Positions 1 through 9,337 are shown, numbered from the stretch's first letter. The stretch is 64,000 bases of DNA from CAVQND01 sp049518415 (GCA_049518415.1 JBEKRX010000052.1:14785-78784); one strand, 5' to 3'. Translations and numbers: made by a program. The notes: generated from the letters alone by a model not told the origin.

Positions 1-2
1 AA

Positions 3-554
3 TACGAGTTGAACGGCGTGCTGGTCAGCCAGATGGATGACAATCAACTGGCCGAAATCCGGAACGAGGAAATCGGCTTTATATTCCAGACCTTCAACCT
101 GCTGCCGCGCTCGGACGCGCTGCGGAACGTGGAACTGCCGTTGATTTATTGCGGGGTGCCGGCGGAGCAACGGCGGCAGATTGCCCTGGAGGCGCTCCAA
201 CACGTGGGGCTGTCCGACCGCATCCATCACAAGCCGAACGAGCTCTCCGGGGGCCAGCGCCAGCGGGTGGCCGTGGCGCGCGCGCTGGTGAACCGCCCGT
301 CGATCCTGCTGGCGGACGAACCGACTGGGAACCTGGATACCAAGACCGGGATGGAGATCCTGGGTTTGTTTGACAACCTTTGGGAGCACGGCAACACCAT
401 CATCCTGGTGACGCACGAGGAAGACGTGGCCCGGCACGCGCGCCGCATCATCCGGCTGCGGGATGGCCTGATTGCCGGCGACGAGCGGCAGGCGGGCCTC
501 CAGCGGCGGGCAGCGGAGGAACAAACGGCGAGCGCGACCGTGCCGAGCCCATGA
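3..554 (+). CDS. ABC exporter ATP-binding subunit, MacB/LolD type (5' end outside window)
   Basis: Cytoplasmic ATPase that would drive the two FtsX-like permeases encoded directly downstream. The reading frame is open from base 3, so the N-terminus with the Walker A motif lies outside the window. Visible are the Q-loop (FIFQTFNLLPR), the ABC signature LSGGQRQRVAVARAL, Walker B ILLADEPTGNLD and the H-loop histidine in LVTHEE, in the order and spacing of MacB/LolD ATPases. The last codons overlap the next start as ATGA, which indicates translational coupling. A MacA-like adaptor would be expected further upstream but cannot be seen. The exporter type is well supported; the substrate is unknown. 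Confidence 0.95.
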   Translation, partial: YELNGVLVSQMDDNQLAEIRNEEIGFIFQTFNLLPRSDALRNVELPLIYCGVPAEQRRQIALEALQHVGLSDRIHHKPNELSGGQRQRVAVARALVNRPSILLADEPTGNLDTKTGMEILGLFDNLWEHGNTIILVTHEEDVARHARRIIRLRDGLIAGDERQAGLQRRAAEEQTASATVPSP

Positions 555-1780
555 ACGTCCTGACTGAGCTCAAGGAGGGCCTGGGCATTTCGTGGGGCGC
601 CATTCGGGCCAATAAGATGCGCTCGGTCCTGACCACGCTGGGCATCGTGATTGGGATTGTGACAGTGACTTTGATGGCCTCGGCCATCCAGGGACTGGAC
701 CGGGCGTTTCTCAAGAACATTTCCTTCATCGGGACGGACGTGCTCTATGTCAGCCGTTTCAACTGGTTTATCGATTCGGAGGAGGAATGGCGCAAGGTGC
801 AGAAGCGCCGGCCAATCACGGCGGCCCAAGCCAGAGCGCTGGAGAAGCATTTGACGCTGGCGCGCGCGGTCGTGCCGGAGGTGGACGCGGGGCTGCCGAT
901 CTATTACAAGAAGCGCCGTTCGGACAGCGTCCGGGTCGTCGGTACGACCGACCAATTCGTTTATACCAGCAGCACCGCTGTAGCCCTGGGGCGCTTCCTG
1001 TCGCCCCTCGAGGCGGAGGGCGGTCGGCCGGTGTGCGTCATCGGCTCGGAAGTGGCCACCAACCTTTTTCGCCGGGAGCCCCCGCTCGGCAACCGGGTCC
1101 GGATCGGCGGGCAGTCGTTCGAGGTCATCGGCGTGCTGGAAAAGCAAGGGCGGTTTCTGGGGCTGGTCAGCCTCGACAACCAGGTCATCATTCCGCTCAA
1201 GCAGTTCATGATGGCCTTTTGGAGCAACCCGGATTGCCAAATCCGGGTCAAAGTGGCGGAGTTGGCGCAACTGGACGACGCCAAAGAGGAGGTGCGCTCC
1301 GCCATGCGCGTGGTGCGGCGCCTGGCGCCCAAAGACCCGGACGACTTCGCCATCAACCAGCAGGATCAGTTCGTGAAGATGTTCCATAAACTGGGCGGGA
1401 CGATCGCAGCGGTGGGCCTGTTCGTGACCGGCCTCTCGCTGTTTGTGGGCGGCATCGGCATCATGAACATCATGTTCGTCTCGGTGGCCGAGCGGACGCG
1501 GGAGATCGGCATCCGCAAAGCCATTGGGGCCAAGCGGCGGACGATTCTGCTCCAGTTCCTGATCGAGGCGGCCTGCATTTGCCTGATGGGCGGCACCCTG
1601 GCGCTGGGCCTGGCCTGGCTGCTGATACTGGTCGTCCAAAAGTTTTTGCCCGCCGCGCTGTCGCCGAGCATCGTCGGCCTGGCCCTGCTGGTCTCGCTGG
1701 TGACGGGCGTGGTGTCCGGTTTTCTCCCCGCCTGGCGGGCCGCCCTGATGAACCCGGTGGACGCCTTGAGGAATGAGTGA
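551..1780 (+). CDS. MacB-like ABC transporter permease (first of two)
   Basis: Inner-membrane permease of the MacB/FtsX class, about 409 residues. The N-terminal transmembrane helix (LTTLGIVIGIVTVTLMASAIQG) is followed by a MacB periplasmic core-like domain, and the C-terminus carries the FtsX signature region IMNIMFVSVAERTREIGIRKAIGAKRRTIL and three more hydrophobic helices, ending ALMNPVDALRNE. The ATG at 551 was chosen over longer open-frame starts because it overlaps the ATPase stop by ATGA and places the first helix as in the family. With the neighbouring ATPase and second permease it probably forms a heteromeric exporter acting from the inner membrane to the periplasm. Substrate (lipoprotein, peptide or drug) is not predictable from sequence. 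Confidence 0.93.
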   Translation: MNVLTELKEGLGISWGAIRANKMRSVLTTLGIVIGIVTVTLMASAIQGLDRAFLKNISFIGTDVLYVSRFNWFIDSEEEWRKVQKRRPITAAQARALEKHLTLARAVVPEVDAGLPIYYKKRRSDSVRVVGTTDQFVYTSSTAVALGRFLSPLEAEGGRPVCVIGSEVATNLFRREPPLGNRVRIGGQSFEVIGVLEKQGRFLGLVSLDNQVIIPLKQFMMAFWSNPDCQIRVKVAELAQLDDAKEEVRSAMRVVRRLAPKDPDDFAINQQDQFVKMFHKLGGTIAAVGLFVTGLSLFVGGIGIMNIMFVSVAERTREIGIRKAIGAKRRTILLQFLIEAACICLMGGTLALGLAWLLILVVQKFLPAALSPSIVGLALLVSLVTGVVSGFLPAWRAALMNPVDALRNE

Positions 1781-1786
1781 CGGGCC

Positions 1787-3049
1787 ATGAGCGCCAAACG
1801 GACCACGATCTTCCTGGCGGAGCTGCGGGAGAGTTTTCTCATGGCCATGAGCGCCCTGGCGGCGCACAAGCTGCGTTCGGCCCTGACGCTGCTGGGGGTG
1901 CTGGTGGGGGTGTTTTCGATCATCGTCGTGATGACGGCCATGCGGGTGATGCAGAGCGACATTGAACAGGAAATCAGCCAGTTGGGCAGCCAGACCTTCC
2001 TGGTGCAGAAATGGCCGGCCATCTACTTCGGCGGGCCGGAGGGTTTCGAGAAGTACTGGCGGCGCAAAGACATCACCCTGGCCCAGGGAGTGGAACTGGA
2101 AAAGAAGGCCACGCTGGCGAGCACCATCGGCATCGAGACGGATTTTTGGGGCGGGCAGGTCGAGACGCGCTACAAGAAGACGGCGCCAAACGTGGCACTC
2201 TTCGGCGAGACGCCCGGGAGTTTCCTGGCCCGCAACTGGATGCTGGGCGAAGGCCGGCTGTTGCTGGACATGGACGTGGACGGGGCGCGGGACGTTTGCG
2301 TGCTGGGCCACGGCCTGGCCAAGACCGTCTTTCCGCATGGCTCGCCCCTCGGCGAGCGGCTCAAGATTAACGGCATCAACTATTCGGTCGTCGGCGTGCT
2401 CGAGCCCAAGGGCGGCTCGCTGGGCGGCGACCAGGACAACTTCGCCGTCGTGCCGATTACGACCGGGCTGAACCGTTTCGGGCGCTGGCAACGCAGCTTG
2501 ACCCTCCTGGTCCAGGCGCGCGACCAGGCCAGCTACGAGGAAACGGTGGAGCAGGTGCGCGGCATTCTGCGCGTGGCCCGCAAAGTGCCGCCGGGAAAGG
2601 AAGATGACTTCGAGATCGCTTCCAACGATTCGATGATCACCCAGTTCAACGCCTTCACGATGGCCGTGCGCATCGGGGTGATGGTCGTCAGTTCGATCGC
2701 CCTGCTCGCCGCGGGCGTCGGCATCATGAACATCATGCTGGTCTCGGTGACGGAGCGGACCCGGGAAATCGGCATCCGGCGGGCGGTCGGCGCGAAAAAG
2801 CGCAACATCATGGCGCAGTTCATCATGGAAGCGGTCGTGCTGTGCGAAGTGGGCGGCGTGATCGGGGTCGTCTTTGGCATTCTCGGCGGCAACGCGACCG
2901 CCTATTTCCTGAAGCTGACCCCCGTGGTCCCGGTCGATTGGATCGTCATCGGCCTGGTCATCTGCTCGATAGTGGGCATCGTTTTCGGCACCTACCCGGC
3001 CTTCAAAGCCGCCAACCTCGACCCGATTGAGTCGTTGCGCTACGAATAG
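1787..3049 (+). CDS. MacB-like ABC transporter permease (second of two)
   Basis: Second FtsX/MacB-type permease (420 residues), beginning 6 nt after the stop of the first. It has an N-terminal helix (LTLLGVLVGVFSIIVVMTAM), a periplasmic core-like domain and the C-terminal block IMNIMLVSVTERTREIGIRRAVGAKKRNIMAQF with three helices, ending NLDPIESLRYE. It resembles the first permease throughout, so the pair probably arose by duplication and forms a heterodimer rather than the homodimer used by E. coli MacB. It closes the operon: the next gene is on the opposite strand. Confidence 0.93.
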   Translation: MSAKRTTIFLAELRESFLMAMSALAAHKLRSALTLLGVLVGVFSIIVVMTAMRVMQSDIEQEISQLGSQTFLVQKWPAIYFGGPEGFEKYWRRKDITLAQGVELEKKATLASTIGIETDFWGGQVETRYKKTAPNVALFGETPGSFLARNWMLGEGRLLLDMDVDGARDVCVLGHGLAKTVFPHGSPLGERLKINGINYSVVGVLEPKGGSLGGDQDNFAVVPITTGLNRFGRWQRSLTLLVQARDQASYEETVEQVRGILRVARKVPPGKEDDFEIASNDSMITQFNAFTMAVRIGVMVVSSIALLAAGVGIMNIMLVSVTERTREIGIRRAVGAKKRNIMAQFIMEAVVLCEVGGVIGVVFGILGGNATAYFLKLTPVVPVDWIVIGLVICSIVGIVFGTYPAFKAANLDPIESLRYE

Positions 3050-3148
3050 GCCGCGCAGCTTTTCCGCGACCAGTGCCGTCGGTGTCACTTGGCCGGTCCG
3101 CCGCCGCGCCAAGCCGGTGTCTGACCAACGACTGGCGAACGCGCCCGC

Positions 3149-4159
3149 CTACTCCCAGATCTGATTATAAAACTGGGCGATGTCACCTTTGGCCTTGGAC
3201 TCTTTGAACTTGATGGCCGCGCGCGGGTGCTCGTTGAGCAGGCCGGTCAGCATGTAGGGCAGGTCGAAGCCCCACATCAGTTTGGAGCGCAACGGTTCGA
3301 TCGTGTCCTGCACGCACCGCAGGATGGGCAGGAGGTTGTATTTCGGATTGTGCAGGAAGCCGACCAGCAATTCCATCGGGCAATTGCCGGCGCCACGGCC
3401 CAGGCCCGCCAGGCTGGCGTCCAGCAGGTTGGCGCCCAGCACAATCCCCTCGATGGTGTTGGAGAAGGCCAACTGCAGATTGTTGTGGGCGTGCATGCCC
3501 ACTTCCTTGCCGGCGGCCTTGCAGTAGTGCAGATATTTGCGAACCAGATGCTGGACCTGTTCGCTGTAGAGCGTGCCGAAGCTGTCGACCACATAGATGG
3601 CCTGGGCCTCCGACTGGGCCAGCATTTGCAGGCCCTCGTCCAACTCATACTCCGGCACGGTGGAGACCGCCATCAGGTTGACCGTCGTCTCATAGCCTTT
3701 GTCGTGGGCGTCTTTGACCATCTCCAACGCGGTGGGGATTTGGTTGATGTAGGTGGCCACGCGCACCATATCAATCACGCTTTGGTTCTTGGGCAGGATG
3801 TCCTCGCGATAATCTGTGCGTTCGGCATCGGCCATCACTGAAAGCTTCAGGGGGGTGGGATTGTCGCCCACGATGCGCCGCAGGTCTTCCTCCACGCAAT
3901 ATTTCCAGGCGCCGTATTCGCCGGGGACGATGATTTTGCGGGAGGCCTTGTAGCCCAGCTCCAGGTAATCAACGCCGGCCTCCAGGCAGGCCGTGTAAAC
4001 CGCTTTGACAACCTGATCATCGAACTGATGATTGTTCATCAGCCCGCCATCCCGGATCGTGCAATCCAGGACCTTGATCTCCGGGCGATAGCCGACCCAG
4101 CGGCCGGCAGGGGTTTCTTTTGGTTTGTTCGCTTTCGCGGTCGCAGCTTTGGCAGTCAT
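3149..4159 (-). CDS. HMGL-like (DRE-TIM) aldolase/acyltransferase family protein
   Basis: About 336-residue TIM-barrel protein of the HMG-CoA lyase-like (DRE-TIM metallolyase) superfamily. The N-terminal motif LDCTIRDGGLMNNHQF carries the Arg-Asp pair that binds substrate and divalent metal, and MHAHNNLQLAFSNT holds the metal-binding HxH. A C-terminal segment resembles the 4-hydroxy-2-oxovalerate aldolase branch (GLGRGAGNCPMELLVGFL). The ATG at 4159 was preferred to a TTG at 4198. No dehydrogenase or amidohydrolase partner of a meta-cleavage pathway lies nearby, so the substrate is unknown; such solitary homologues also occur in sugar and secondary metabolite loci. Convergent with the ABC operon. 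Confidence 0.8.
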   Translation of the reverse strand: MTAKAATAKANKPKETPAGRWVGYRPEIKVLDCTIRDGGLMNNHQFDDQVVKAVYTACLEAGVDYLELGYKASRKIIVPGEYGAWKYCVEEDLRRIVGDNPTPLKLSVMADAERTDYREDILPKNQSVIDMVRVATYINQIPTALEMVKDAHDKGYETTVNLMAVSTVPEYELDEGLQMLAQSEAQAIYVVDSFGTLYSEQVQHLVRKYLHYCKAAGKEVGMHAHNNLQLAFSNTIEGIVLGANLLDASLAGLGRGAGNCPMELLVGFLHNPKYNLLPILRCVQDTIEPLRSKLMWGFDLPYMLTGLLNEHPRAAIKFKESKAKGDIAQFYNQIWE

Positions 4160-4329
4160 AACGCATTGGTTCTCATTCGCCTTCGCCTTCAGGTCCAAAC
4201 ACTCAAAACGGTCTGGGCAGCCTGTCGGCGGGCGCCTTTTCCGCTAATCTTAGAGATGGAAGCGGCCTTTTCAACAACAGATTTCTCCATTTGCCAAAAG
4301 GCCCAAAGCGATTTAAGGAGAAGTGGCAC

Positions 4330-5676
4330 TTGGGAATGAATCAAGGTCCAAAGAAATCGAGCCGGATTCGCAAAGGGCTGATTGCCCTGGCGCTGGTGGC
4401 CGTGGTCGGGGCCGTCTCCGGCTGCCAGACGTTGAACTTTTATCGCCAGGCCCTCAAGGGCCAGTACGAACTGCTGGCCCAGGCGCGGCCGGTGCAAGGG
4501 CTGCTGGCGGACCCGCAGACGCCCGACCGGCTCAAGCAACGGCTGCGCCTGCTGCTGAACCTGCGCGTCTTTGCCGAGCAGCACCTGAAGCTCCCGGTCG
4601 ATGGGCATTATCGAAAGTATGTGGACGTGCACCGCCCATTCGTGGTGTGGAACGTCGAGGCCGCGCCGGAGTTTTCCATGCAGCCCAAGAGCTGGTGGTA
4701 TCCCCTGGTCGGCAGGCTCAAGTACCGCGGCTATTTTTCCGAGGGCGGGGCGCGCCATTACGCCGAGTGGCTGAAGAAAAAGGGCTGGGACGTCTATATC
4801 GGGGGCGCGCCGGCCTATTCCACGCTGGGCTGGTTCAAAGACCCGGCGCTCAACACCTTTATCTTCGAGCCGGACGCCGACCTGGCGGAGGTCATTTTCC
4901 ACGAACTGGGCCACCAGCGCGTTTTTGCCCGCGGCGACACTGATTTCAACGAGGCCTTCGCGACTACGGTCGGCCAGGAAGGAGCGCGCCGCTGGCTCCG
5001 CGCCCAGGGCGATGCCGCCGCTTATGAGCAATACCAGGCCGAGCTGGGGCGCACCGACCAGTTCGTCCACCTGATCCTGGACACCCGCACGCAACTCGAG
5101 GCCCTCTACGGCGATGCGCGGACCCAATGGGGCAAAGTCCAGGCCACGCATAAGAAGCGCGGCGTTCCCCGCGCGCAATTGCGCCGGGACAAGCAAGGCC
5201 TCCTCCACCGCCTCCAACTGGGCTACGCCAAGCTCAAGGCGCAGTGGGGCGGCGACCCCGAGTACGACGCCTGGTTTGCCCGTCAGGTCAACAATGCCAA
5301 GCTCAACTCCGTGGCGGCCTACTACGATTTGCTCCCCGGCTTCCAACACTTGCTCGAAACCAACGGCGGCGATTTGGAAAAGTTCTACCGGGCCGCCGAG
5401 CGCCTTTCCCGAATGCCCCAAAAGCAACGGCATCAAGGGCTGCGAGATTTGGGCCGATTTGGCGCAAAACACGTTGCGTTTCCCCAACCGGCTCAACCAG
5501 AGCATCGCCCGCCGGCTGTTCCTTCGGCAAACGCCCGCCAAGAGCGCCCCCGTGCGCGAGGTCAAGCTCCACACCCTGGAGGATTTCTATCAACTCCCCA
5601 ATGTGCGCGGAGGCCATTGGCGACGGGGCCGAATGTGCTGGCCTTTTCCAACGCCCCGCGGACAATCAAGCCCTGA
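4330..5676 (+). CDS. PF10023-type putative aminopeptidase lipoprotein (C-terminus doubtful)
   Basis: Putative envelope zinc peptidase. A basic N-terminus, hydrophobic stretch and lipobox (AVVGAVSGC) suggest a lipoprotein. The body fits the 'predicted aminopeptidase' family: YFSEGGARHYAEWLKKKGWDVYIGGAPAYSTLGWFKDP, then the zinc motif HELGHQRVFARGDTDFNEAFATTVG (HExxH-like with downstream glutamate) and the family C-terminal block LLPGFQHLLETNGGDLEKFYRAAERLSRMP. AAGGAG at 4316-4321 stands 8 nt before a TTG at 4330, with an ATG at 4336 as alternative. After about base 5420 the composition switches: the next frame gives better codon usage up to about 5620, then this frame recovers and stops 3 nt before the next gene. 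The C-terminal 85 residues may thus be frameshifted or spurious. Confidence 0.8.
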   Translation: MGMNQGPKKSSRIRKGLIALALVAVVGAVSGCQTLNFYRQALKGQYELLAQARPVQGLLADPQTPDRLKQRLRLLLNLRVFAEQHLKLPVDGHYRKYVDVHRPFVVWNVEAAPEFSMQPKSWWYPLVGRLKYRGYFSEGGARHYAEWLKKKGWDVYIGGAPAYSTLGWFKDPALNTFIFEPDADLAEVIFHELGHQRVFARGDTDFNEAFATTVGQEGARRWLRAQGDAAAYEQYQAELGRTDQFVHLILDTRTQLEALYGDARTQWGKVQATHKKRGVPRAQLRRDKQGLLHRLQLGYAKLKAQWGGDPEYDAWFARQVNNAKLNSVAAYYDLLPGFQHLLETNGGDLEKFYRAAERLSRMPQKQRHQGLRDLGRFGAKHVAFPQPAQPEHRPPAVPSANARQERPRARGQAPHPGGFLSTPQCARRPLATGPNVLAFSNAPRTIKP

Positions 5677-5679
5677 ACC

Positions 5680-7092
5680 ATGGGCGAGTCCCTGGCCAAT
5701 TTCGCGGCACAGTGCTTTCTCAGCGCGGTCTTTGTCGGGGCCGCCTGGGTGCTGGCCTGGCGGCTGACCCCGGAGCCGGACCGGCCCAAAAGCCGGCGCT
5801 GGCTGCGCGATTGGTCGCTCAAAGGACTGCTCCTGCCGTTTTTGCTTTGGGCCGTGATGAACCTCGGCGTGTCCTGGGAACTGCAGCCCTTCATGCCCGA
5901 AATCCAGGCCGTCCAGAACAAAGGCGGCAACTGGTTCCCCATTTACCTGCGCTGCCTGGCCAACGGGCTGTTCATCCTCAGTTCCTATTGGGCCGCCGTG
6001 ACGCTGGGCTGGGCGGTTTACCGAACCAGCCTGGGTCTCCAGGAACAACCGCGCAAGAACTTTAAGGCCCTGTGCTGGACCTGTTTTGTCGGGTTGCTCA
6101 TCCCCGCCCTGGTCGCGCTGCTGATCGGCGGCTGGCCCGTGCTCGGGCTGGCGGCGGCCATCATCCTCGTCCCCATCGCCGCCTACGCGCCGGGCATCCT
6201 GGCGCCGCCAAAACGGCCCCCGCTCTACACCCGCGCCATTGGCAAAATGAAATTCGGCAAATACACCGAGGCCGAGTGGGAAATCATCCGGGAACTCGAG
6301 AACTGCGAAGATGATTTCGAGGGCTGGATGATGATGGCCGAGCTTTATGCCAACCATTTTCAGGACCTGCCCGAGGCCGAGCAGACCATCCTCGAAATCT
6401 GCGCCCAGCCCAAGGTCACGCCCTCACAGGTCGCGCTGGCCCTGCACCGGCTGGCGGACTGGCATCTGAAGCTGGCCGGCGACCCCGAGGCGGCCCGGCG
6501 GGCGCTGCAAATGCTCTGCGACCGCTGCCGCGGCACGCACCTGGCCCGCATGGCCCAACTGCGGCTCAACCAGTTGCCCGCCACACGGGAGGAACTGCGC
6601 GAACAGCAGCACGGCCAGGCCATTCCCCTGCCCGCCCTGGGCGACCAGCTCGATCAAGCCCCGGCGCTCGAATCCGAACTGGACCGCCGCAAAGCCGCCG
6701 TCCTGGCCAACCTCTGCGTCGAGAAACTCACCCGCGCTCCCAACAGCGTCCCGGCCAGGGAAAAGCTGGCCCGGCTGTTCGCCGAGCACCTGGACAAGGT
6801 TGACCTGGCCCTCGAACAGTTGGGGCTGCTGCTCGAGATGCCCGGCCAACCAGATTCGCAACGCGCCGAGTGGCTGGCCCTCGTGGCGGCCTGGCACCTC
6901 AAATACCGCCGGGACGAGCCGGCCGCCCGGAAAACCCTGGAACGCCTGCTCCGGGACTTTCCCAAAACTCCCCAGGCCCTGGCCGCCAGGCGCCGGCTGC
7001 AACTGGTGGAAACCCAACACCAGGAACAGGCCGCCAAAAGCGCCCTCCGCCCCAAGACCATTCGTCTCACCGACGGCGGGACGAGCGGGTGA
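5680..7092 (+). CDS. Membrane protein with C-terminal TPR-like helical repeats
   Basis: 470-residue protein of unrecognised family. Four or five N-terminal hydrophobic segments (residues about 5-25, 45-65, 85-110, 125-165) are followed by a soluble alpha-helical region with TPR-like periodicity (for example KYTEAEWEIIRELENCEDDFEGWMMMAELYANHFQDLPEAEQTILE and later A-x-x-x-L-x-x-L helices up to the end). It begins 3 nt after the preceding peptidase stop, so the two are likely co-transcribed. TPR-like domains usually bind proteins, and here the domain would hang off the membrane, but which side it faces is not known. No catalytic motif is visible. Confidence 0.75.
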   Translation: MGESLANFAAQCFLSAVFVGAAWVLAWRLTPEPDRPKSRRWLRDWSLKGLLLPFLLWAVMNLGVSWELQPFMPEIQAVQNKGGNWFPIYLRCLANGLFILSSYWAAVTLGWAVYRTSLGLQEQPRKNFKALCWTCFVGLLIPALVALLIGGWPVLGLAAAIILVPIAAYAPGILAPPKRPPLYTRAIGKMKFGKYTEAEWEIIRELENCEDDFEGWMMMAELYANHFQDLPEAEQTILEICAQPKVTPSQVALALHRLADWHLKLAGDPEAARRALQMLCDRCRGTHLARMAQLRLNQLPATREELREQQHGQAIPLPALGDQLDQAPALESELDRRKAAVLANLCVEKLTRAPNSVPAREKLARLFAEHLDKVDLALEQLGLLLEMPGQPDSQRAEWLALVAAWHLKYRRDEPAARKTLERLLRDFPKTPQALAARRRLQLVETQHQEQAAKSALRPKTIRLTDGGTSG

Positions 7093-7105
7093 GGGGTAAA
7101 GGCAT

Positions 7106-7200
7106 TTCCATGGGCCGGCAGGCAGTGGGGCAGGCCTCTCGCCTGCATCGAGGGCGTCTCGCCCTCGAAACCAACGCGGGCGAGACGCCCGCCAAGACAG
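7106..7200. repeat. Dispersed repeat (first copy of the TTTCCATG...CCGG family)
   Basis: Between the TPR-like gene and the LptF/G gene is a segment beginning TTTCCATGGGCCGG, then AGTGGGGCAGGC and CTCGCCTGC, followed by a second hairpin pair GGGCGTCTCGCCC / GGGCGAGACGCCC. The first part closely matches the nested inverted repeat at 30440-30510. No gene is seen between 7093 and 7367. Confidence 0.6.
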
Positions 7201-7367
7201 GCGAAGAACGCAATTGGGGAATTGCCTCTCCTTGGGCGCAAAGTCCGGGCCGTTAACAAAGTCGTGCGGATGCCTCGAAAGCACGGCTATGGAGTGCGCC
7301 CGCGGCGTCCACCCGCCCCTCTTTTCGATTGCGCATTGGCCCGAGGGTGCGGACGATAAGGGAAGAC

Positions 7368-8537
7368 GTGAAGACGTTGCACACATACTTGACCCGGCAG
7401 GTCCTGGCCTCGCTGCTGATGACTGTGGCGGTCTTCACCTTCGTGCTGTTGCTGGGCAACGTGCTGAAGGAAATCCTGGCGCTGCTGGTCAATCGCCAGG
7501 CCAGCCTCGGACTGGTGGCCGAGGCGGTGGGTTTGCTGATCCCCTTCGTGTGGGTCTTCGCCCTGCCGATGGGCATGTTGACCGCCACGCTCCTGGTCTT
7601 CGGCCGGTTGAGTGCGGACCAGGAACTGACCGCCATGCGCGCCAGCGGCGTGAGCCTGCTCTCGCTCATCAGCCCGATCCTGCTGCTGAGCCTGGCGCTC
7701 TGTGCCCTGAGCGCCCTGGTGAACATGGAAATCGCGCCCCGCTGCCGCGTGGCTTACAGGGGCCTGCTGGACCGTGTCAACGTCCAGGTCTCCAGCATCC
7801 TGATTCCCGAGGGCCGCTTTGTCAAGGACATCGAGGGTTACATCTTCTATGTCGGCAAGAACCGCCGAGGCGATCTCCAGGAGGTCATGGTTTTTCGTTT
7901 GAAAAACCAGACCAATGTGGATCAGATCGTGCGCGCGCCGCGCGGCCGGTTGGAGGTGGACGCCGCCGCCAGGGAGGCCACGCTGACGCTATACGACTAC
8001 AAGATCGTGACGCTGGCCGAGGGCGTCGTCTCCCCCGGTTCCGGCCCGTACTTGACGTTTCGGGCGTCTTTGCGACCGTCCAGGAAAGGCTCTGCGGGGC
8101 CGAAGGTGAGTGATATGACCTTCCTGCAGCTCTGCGAGGGGTTGCAGGAGATGGAACAGGGGATCAATCTGCCCGCGCCCCTTGACCGCCGGACGCCCGA
8201 GGAACTGGGCGCCATGAAAAAGGAACTCCAAAAGAACCGCCAGGCGGCGGCGACGCCCTATCGTGTCCAAATCCACCAGCAAATCTCCTTCTCGTTCGCC
8301 TGCTTCGGCTTCACCCTGGTGGGTATCCCCCTGGGCATTCGGCTCCACCGGCGCGAGACCAATATCGGCATTGCCGTGGCCTTGCTCCTGGTGGCCATCT
8401 ATTACAGCTTCATCATGGTCGGCCAGGCCCTCGACACCCGGCCCGAATGCGTGCCGCACCTGATCGTCTGGGTGCCCAATTTCCTGTTCCAAGCCGTCGG
8501 CGGCGTCCTCCTCTGGCGGGCGAACAGGGGGTTTTAA
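7368..8537 (+). CDS. LptF/LptG family permease (YjgP/YjgQ)
   Basis: Inner-membrane permease of the lipopolysaccharide exporter family, 389 residues. It has the family layout: TM1 after a short basic start (KTLHTYLTRQVLASLLMTVAVFTFVLLLGN), TM2-3 with the conserved P-rich stretch LLIPFVWVFALPMGMLTATLLVFGRLSADQELTAMRASG, a beta-jellyroll periplasmic domain (VQVSSILIPEGRF onwards) and C-terminal helices (FACFGFTLVGIPLGIRLHRRE). The GTG at 7368 follows the SD-like AAGGGAAG by a few bases and gives the normal family N-terminus. In LPS transport LptF and LptG work with LptB and LptC; no partner lies in the window, so LptF versus LptG cannot be decided. Confidence 0.9.
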   Translation: MKTLHTYLTRQVLASLLMTVAVFTFVLLLGNVLKEILALLVNRQASLGLVAEAVGLLIPFVWVFALPMGMLTATLLVFGRLSADQELTAMRASGVSLLSLISPILLLSLALCALSALVNMEIAPRCRVAYRGLLDRVNVQVSSILIPEGRFVKDIEGYIFYVGKNRRGDLQEVMVFRLKNQTNVDQIVRAPRGRLEVDAAAREATLTLYDYKIVTLAEGVVSPGSGPYLTFRASLRPSRKGSAGPKVSDMTFLQLCEGLQEMEQGINLPAPLDRRTPEELGAMKKELQKNRQAAATPYRVQIHQQISFSFACFGFTLVGIPLGIRLHRRETNIGIAVALLLVAIYYSFIMVGQALDTRPECVPHLIVWVPNFLFQAVGGVLLWRANRGF

Positions 8538-8557
8538 CCTTGAAACCAGCCCCGGGC

Positions 8558-9337
8558 TCAGCTCTTTCGCCGATACACCTTGTACACCGCCGCCTGGTCG
8601 ACGGGCTTGACAATCAACTCGTCGATGTTCACATGGGGCGGGCGGCTGGCAACCCAGACCAGGGCGTCGGCAATGTCCTCCGCCCTGAGCGGGTGCATGC
8701 CTTCGTACACTCGCTGCGCGCGGGCCGCGTCGCCTTTGAAGCGGACGAGCGAGAACTCCGTCTCCGCCAGGCCGGGGTCCACGGTGGTGACGCGAATGCC
8801 GGTCCCGTTCAATTCGAGGCGCAGGGCGCGGGTGATCTGAAGTTCGCCGGCTTTGGCGGCGCAATAGGCGGCGCCCCCTTCGTAAGCGGCATGGCCGGCC
8901 ACCGAGCCGATATTGATGATGGTGCTGCCCGGGTTCTGGAGCATGAGCGGCAAGGCGGCGCGGGTCACCCGCAGCACGCCCAGGACGTTGGCGGCGAGCA
9001 TCTGCTCCCAGTCCTCGTCCTTGCCTTCGGCCACGGTGTCCAGCCCATGGGCCCCGCCGGCGTTGTTGAGGAGCACGTCCAGGCGGTCGGTCTTGGTCCT
9101 GGACCACCGGAGAAAGGCCTCGACACTGGTGGTTTGAGCGACATCGAGGGAATGAACATGGGCTTGGGGGGCGCCGGCTTGGCGGGCCTCGGCGGCCACT
9201 GGCTGGAGGCGCGCCAGGCGCCGCGCCCCCAGCAACAGGCGCGCCCCCTCCGCCCCGAAGGCGCGGGCGGCCGCGGCGCCGAAGCCGCTCGAGGCGCCCG
9301 TAATCAAAATCCACTTGTCCTTGAGTTCCGATTTCAT
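8558..9337 (-). CDS. Short-chain dehydrogenase/reductase (YdfG-like)
   Basis: NAD(P)-dependent oxidoreductase of the classical SDR family, 259 residues. It has the cofactor motif TGASSGFG near the N-terminus, NNAGG, an active-site serine in IINIGSVAG, the YxxxK pair in AAYCAAKAGE and the PG motif after it (VDPGLAETEF). The combination with the ETEF loop resembles E. coli YdfG (3-hydroxy acid/serine dehydrogenase), which is a family analogy and not proof of substrate. The ATG at 9337 gives the usual 8-10 residues before the Rossmann strand; a longer start at 9388 would add unmatched residues. Confidence 0.9.
   Translation of the reverse strand: MKSELKDKWILITGASSGFGAAAARAFGAEGARLLLGARRLARLQPVAAEARQAGAPQAHVHSLDVAQTTSVEAFLRWSRTKTDRLDVLLNNAGGAHGLDTVAEGKDEDWEQMLAANVLGVLRVTRAALPLMLQNPGSTIINIGSVAGHAAYEGGAAYCAAKAGELQITRALRLELNGTGIRVTTVDPGLAETEFSLVRFKGDAARAQRVYEGMHPLRAEDIADALVWVASRPPHVNIDELIVKPVDQAAVYKVYRRKS

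Noticed and set aside
227..3112. Long minus-strand open frame (over 900 codons) across the ABC exporter genes
   Set aside because: It is antisense to three clear genes, its translation is His/Asp/Gln/Arg-rich without domains, and long antisense frames are expected in high-GC DNA.
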